A stretch of 64,000 bases of DNA from Deltaproteobacteria bacterium (lineage in GTDB: Bacteria > Acidobacteriota > Thermoanaerobaculia > Multivoradales > JAHZIX01), in contig JAHZIX010000017.1 of assembly GCA_022601195.1 (NCBI GenBank), forward strand, positions 372,001-436,000, read 5' to 3'. The notes beneath the pieces are model-generated. The model was not told where the DNA came from. It did not search any database and saw only the letters and a program-made list of their open reading frames with translations. Position numbers and translations under genes: made by a program. Positions 60,564-64,000 of this stretch are shown piece after piece (positions within the stretch are counted from its first letter, which is position 1; each line of letters opens with the position of its first letter).

Positions 60564-63500
60564 GCCAGCTGCCTCTTGGCTAGCTCGGCGAATTTGCCAT
60601 CTTCTCTCATCAATTCCTCATAGGTACCGGACTCTCGGATCACCCCGCCTTCGAGATAGCAGATGCGGTCCGCATGAATGATCGTGCTCAGGCGGTGAGC
60701 GATCACCACCCGGGAGGCATGGAGGCGACCGAGGCTCTCCGTGACGATGTTCTGAGTCGCGTTATCCAGAGCACTGGTGGCCTCGTCCATGAAGATGATC
60801 CTCGGCCGGTTGACCAGGGCTCGGGCGATCAGCAGGCGCTGCCGCTGGCCGCCGGAAAGACCACCGCCTCCTTCGCTCACATAGGTATGAAGTCCCATGG
60901 GCATCTCCTTGATATCCCGCTCCAATCCAGCCATGCGTGCCGCTTCCCAGGCCTCGTCCACACCGCGGGTGCTGGTACCTATGATGTTGCGATAGATGTC
61001 TGCCGGTAGCACCCGGCTCTCCTGAAGCACGACCCCTAGTTGCTGGCGCACCTCCCGGAGATCGAGCCCTTTGAGATCCTGGCCGTCGTAGTAGATGGAA
61101 CCCTTCTCGGGGGTCTCGAAGCCGAGCATGAGGCGCATGAGGGTTGACTTCCCAGAGCCGGAGGCACCCACAAAGGCAACGAACTCCCCCGGCTGAATGG
61201 TTAGGGAGATATCTCGGATGATCCATGGCCCATCTTCTTGGTACCGAAAGTGCACATGGGATAGCTCGATCTCTCCCGCCAGTTGCCCGGGGTAGGCTTT
61301 GCTCTCGTCGATCTCCGCCTCGGCCACCAGAATCGGTTCGAGGCGCTCATAGATCGGTACCGCTCGCACCAGATTGAGAGCCGCTTCGGTGAGAGATTGC
61401 ATGGCGGCCAGGAATAGGCCATAGGAAGCCGAAAAGGCGATGAACTCACCGGTGCTCAGAGGACTCGGCAAGCCACGAGCCGAGGCTTCGATCATCATGG
61501 ATGCCAAGACACCGAAGATCGCCAAGTTGGAGATCACTGGGAAACCCGAGCTGACCACCGTGAGGGCGTTCTGGATTCGGCCCACGACAAAGCTCAACCG
61601 ACGCTGTTCGGCAAACTTCTGGGCCCAAACCCGAAAGGCATGATCTTCGGCACCACTCACCCGTAGCCGGCTGACTCCGGTGATGAGTTGGAGCACCAAG
61701 CCGGTCAATTTACCTCGCTGCTCGAATTCCTGCCGCTGATAACGCAATTGCAGGAGGCCTGCCAGAAAGGTGAAGGCCAAGAGAGCCACCGTGAGGCCCA
61801 GGGCTGTCCCCGCCAAACGAGCGCTGTACCAAAACAGCAGCAGGACGTAGAACACCGAGCTCATGGCCCCCAGCGCGGCGGACACTCCTGCGCTCGCCAC
61901 CAAGCGCCGAATCGCATTGATCCCCGCGGCTCGATCCGCCAGGTCCCCGGCGGAGTACTGCCGAAAGAAGGTCGACGGTAAATTGAGCAGGCGATCCCAC
62001 ACCGCAGCCTGGATGGAATAGTCCATCTTGCCTTCGATGCGCAGCACCGCGATGCTCTGGGTGATCTTGAAGGCGGCGGAAGCGACCGCGGCAACCCCCA
62101 AAGCAAAGGCAAACTGCACCAATAGATTCTTCTCAGCCTCTGGGATGGCAGCATCGAAAACCTTCCCTGTAAAGATCGGTGTCAAGGCTGCCAGGACGCC
62201 CAGGAGGAGGCCCATGAGGACCAACATGGCTGCGTCCCACCCAAGACCTCGGAGGCCGAAACGGAGCAGGCTTCTCACCGCCTGAGGACCTTCGTCGAAA
62301 GGGCGGTAAAGAACGTGGCCGAAGGGGGAGATGCGCTCCGCCACAGCCTCGTCCACGGCAGTGCGCTGCCGGGCCGCCAGGTCCACCAACTCATAGCTGC
62401 GCGGTCCGGACGGTAGCAGGGCAACGGGTGCCTTGTTGGTCTCCCAGCGGCCTAGAATCGGCCCCTGGTCTCGGCGCCACCAATCGTCCCGTAGGGCTAC
62501 CCCTCGCAGTCGAGCTCCCGAAGCTTTGGCGATGGCTCCCACCCGCTCTTCGAAGGCCTGCTCTTCCGGAGCATCCTCGTGGTCAAGAACCGGAATACCG
62601 GCGGCGTCTCCGACTTGCCGCATCGTCTGGAGCACCAGATCTCCCTCAAAATCCTCTAGTAGGAGCTCGCGGGCGGCAATCTTCCTATCCAAGACTCCAG
62701 CAAGACTTCTCAGGGCGGCCTGGCGCGCCAGCTGGGCTTGTTCTTGGCGCGAACGAAGTCGGTTGAGCTCGTCCACCAAAGCGAGCTTCTTGTTGATGAA
62801 TTCACATTGGCAAAGGACCCGATGAAAGAAGTTCAACCCGCGCCATAGAGCGATTCCTTCGAGCAGGGATGGGGTCGATCGAGCTACCAGATCGGTGCGA
62901 ACTCCGAATTCGTTGGAAGCCTCTACCCAGGTCGTGGTGGCCAGAGGAAAGAGATCTCGACCGGTGAAAGAGAGGGGCTCCATACCCACGTAGAGCAAAT
63001 CTCCTCGCTCTACATCGAGCCACACGACCTCGCGAACGGCTCGGGCCTTCTGCCCCGGATCCAAGGAGATCTCCTCTTCCGGTGCCAGACTGGCGTCGAC
63101 CATGGGTCCGGGAACGATGTCCTGAGTCAAGCTCTTGGAGAGACCGGAGATCCACCGATCCAGCCACAGGGCCACGCGGGGCCCAAGGTCTTCATCCCGG
63201 GCCAGCTGAGACAGACGCACCACCGTGATGCGCCGTACGACGGTTCCCAAATGCCCCACTGCGAGCAGGCCCGCCCCCACTCCATAAGCTTCCAAGTCCA
63301 TGCCGAAGAAGGCCTGCCCCGGTTGGGCGGTGAAGTAGTGGGAGCGCTGCCCCACCGGCTGCCCCTCCTCCACTCCCACCGCAAAAAGCTCTACTCGCCC
63401 CGTTTCGACGACATAAGCCATAGCAGGGTCATCCAGAAGAAAGGGGCGATTGCCGTGTACGGTGACCGGTTCCCCGAAGCCTTCTAGGCCCTCAGGGATT

Positions 63501-63598
63501 GGAGGATTCTGGGGTCCTTTGGAAGCCGAGGAGGCTTTCCTCGACCCGGACTCCCCCGCCACTGCCGACTTCGCCGACTTTTCTTGTACCCGTTCCAT
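60560..63598 (-). CDS. NHLM-type bacteriocin export ABC transporter, permease/ATPase subunit
   Basis: 1012 residues. The N-terminal ~400 residues include a cyclic-nucleotide-binding-like beta domain (NRPFLLDDPAMAYVVETGRVELFAVGV) and a helical region. Residues ~450-750 hold six TM helices (AAMLVLMGLLLGVLAALTPIF and others). The C-terminal ATPase has Walker A GASGSGKSTLMRLMLG, signature [15 protein letters not shown] and Walker [13 protein letters not shown]. Its length and non-peptidase N-terminus match the second ABC subunit of nitrile-hydratase-leader (NHLM/NHLP) RiPP systems. AGGAG 8 nt before ATG 63598, 12 bp after the upstream partner's stop. Confidence 0.88.
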   Translation of the reverse strand: MERVQEKSAKSAVAGESGSRKASSASKGPQNPPIPEGLEGFGEPVTVHGNRPFLLDDPAMAYVVETGRVELFAVGVEEGQPVGQRSHYFTAQPGQAFFGMDLEAYGVGAGLLAVGHLGTVVRRITVVRLSQLARDEDLGPRVALWLDRWISGLSKSLTQDIVPGPMVDASLAPEEEISLDPGQKARAVREVVWLDVERGDLLYVGMEPLSFTGRDLFPLATTTWVEASNEFGVRTDLVARSTPSLLEGIALWRGLNFFHRVLCQCEFINKKLALVDELNRLRSRQEQAQLARQAALRSLAGVLDRKIAARELLLEDFEGDLVLQTMRQVGDAAGIPVLDHEDAPEEQAFEERVGAIAKASGARLRGVALRDDWWRRDQGPILGRWETNKAPVALLPSGPRSYELVDLAARQRTAVDEAVAERISPFGHVLYRPFDEGPQAVRSLLRFGLRGLGWDAAMLVLMGLLLGVLAALTPIFTGKVFDAAIPEAEKNLLVQFAFALGVAAVASAAFKITQSIAVLRIEGKMDYSIQAAVWDRLLNLPSTFFRQYSAGDLADRAAGINAIRRLVASAGVSAALGAMSSVFYVLLLFWYSARLAGTALGLTVALLAFTFLAGLLQLRYQRQEFEQRGKLTGLVLQLITGVSRLRVSGAEDHAFRVWAQKFAEQRRLSFVVGRIQNALTVVSSGFPVISNLAIFGVLASMMIEASARGLPSPLSTGEFIAFSASYGLFLAAMQSLTEAALNLVRAVPIYERLEPILVAEAEIDESKAYPGQLAGEIELSHVHFRYQEDGPWIIRDISLTIQPGEFVAFVGASGSGKSTLMRLMLGFETPEKGSIYYDGQDLKGLDLREVRQQLGVVLQESRVLPADIYRNIIGTSTRGVDEAWEAARMAGLERDIKEMPMGLHTYVSEGGGGLSGGQRQRLLIARALVNRPRIIFMDEATSALDNATQNIVTESLGRLHASRVVIAHRLSTIIHADRICYLEGGVIRESGTYEELMREDGKFAELAKRQLA

Positions 63599-63609
63599 TC
63601 AGGATCTCC

Positions 63610-64000
63610 TCATTCCTGAATCAGATCCGCATAGGGGCCCACGACATCCTTCATCCCTTCGTGGGTTCCCCGTTGGACGATCTTGCCTCGTTCCAGAACG
63701 ACGATCTCGTCACAGTCTCGAATGGTGCTCAGGCGGTGGGCTACGAAGATGGTGGTACAGCCGCGCCGGCGAAGGTGCTCATCGATGGCCACCTCGGTGG
63801 TTGGATCCAGAGCGCTGGTCGCTTCGTCCAAGACCAGAATACTGGGGTGGCCAACCAGGGACCGAGCGATCTCCAAACGTTGGCGCTGACCTCCACTGAA
63901 GTTTGCCCCCCCCTCTTCGACGCGAGCCTGATAGGCCCCATCCCGGGTCTCGATGGTTTCGTCGATGGCCGCGTCCTTACAGGCCCGAGTGATGCTGGGC
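63610..64000 (-). CDS. NHLM-type ABC transporter, probable peptidase/permease/ATPase subunit (5' part outside window)
   Basis: Only the last ~130 residues are present, continuous to the window edge. They show [16 protein letters not shown] (ABC signature), [16 protein letters not shown] (Walker B) and [27 protein letters not shown] (H-loop). Placement directly upstream of the second NHLM-type subunit suggests the C39-peptidase-containing first subunit, which would cut a double-Gly leader during export; that domain is not in view. Confidence 0.75.
   Translation of the reverse strand, partial: PSITRACKDAAIDETIETRDGAYQARVEEGGANFSGGQRQRLEIARSLVGHPSILVLDEATSALDPTTEVAIDEHLRRRGCTTIFVAHRLSTIRDCDEIVVLERGKIVQRGTHEGMKDVVGPYADLIQE

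Overview
The window comes from a GC-rich (about 60 %), Gram-negative-type bacterium. It has several TolC-type outer-membrane channels, lipoproteins with lipoboxes, two tripartite RND pumps and Sec-type signal peptides. No rRNA or tRNA is present. The lineage cannot be fixed from this sequence. The mix of lasso-type leader, NHLM-type RiPP exporter, YD-repeat protein, DUF1028 and HAD-IG nucleotidase fits Acidobacteriota (for example Thermoanaerobaculia) or a similar uncultured group, but that is a guess. TTG is often the best-supported start codon here, judged by its ribosome binding site.

Layout: 1-5.6 kb is an RND efflux operon (partial TolC channel, His-rich lipoprotein, adaptor, pump). 5.7-12.8 kb has a membrane-anchored PQQ-type propeller protein, a rifampicin-phosphotransferase-like enzyme and an acyltransferase. 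12.9-17.4 kb is a tight three-gene minus-strand operon of unknown function whose last gene carries a PIN-like region. 17.6-21.7 kb looks like a lasso-peptide-type cluster (HPr-kinase-like kinase, cyclase with Cys2 replaced, a previously hidden 58-residue precursor, methyltransferase). 21.7-31 kb holds a pentaheme cytochrome, a HAD 5'-nucleotidase, a TolC protein, an OppD/OppF ATPase pair and leucyl aminopeptidase. 31-34 kb is a nucleotide-cyclase-like protein translationally coupled to purC. 34-36 kb has an alpha/beta hydrolase with a 15-nt repeat expansion and a Cys-rich secreted protein. 36.6-42.3 kb is a secreted YD-repeat/RHS protein with a variable C-terminal domain, followed by an overlapping lipoprotein that may be its immunity partner. 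42.4-45.2 kb is a BlaI/M56-controlled operon with a clear promoter and two operators. 45.3-45.8 kb is an array of four 19-residue peptide genes. 45.9-53.3 kb has dnaB, a DUF1028 protein, a VWA-FHA protein, a CmlA-like MBL-fold diiron oxygenase and a small His/Cys-rich protein. 53.6-59.4 kb is a second, CzcCBA-like, RND operon. 59.4-64 kb is the downstream end of an NHLM-type RiPP export operon.

The strongest new signal is the minus-strand array at 45297-45763. Four separate 19-codon ORFs each follow a near-perfect anti-16S Shine-Dalgarno sequence and encode related peptides with the pattern xVQTxxxAGxRxxIxxxG. The differences between copies are mostly synonymous or conservative, so selection appears to act on the peptide. 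The second hidden gene is the TTG-started lasso-type precursor at 18468-18644. A third candidate is the unknown PIN-like operon at 12862-17417.
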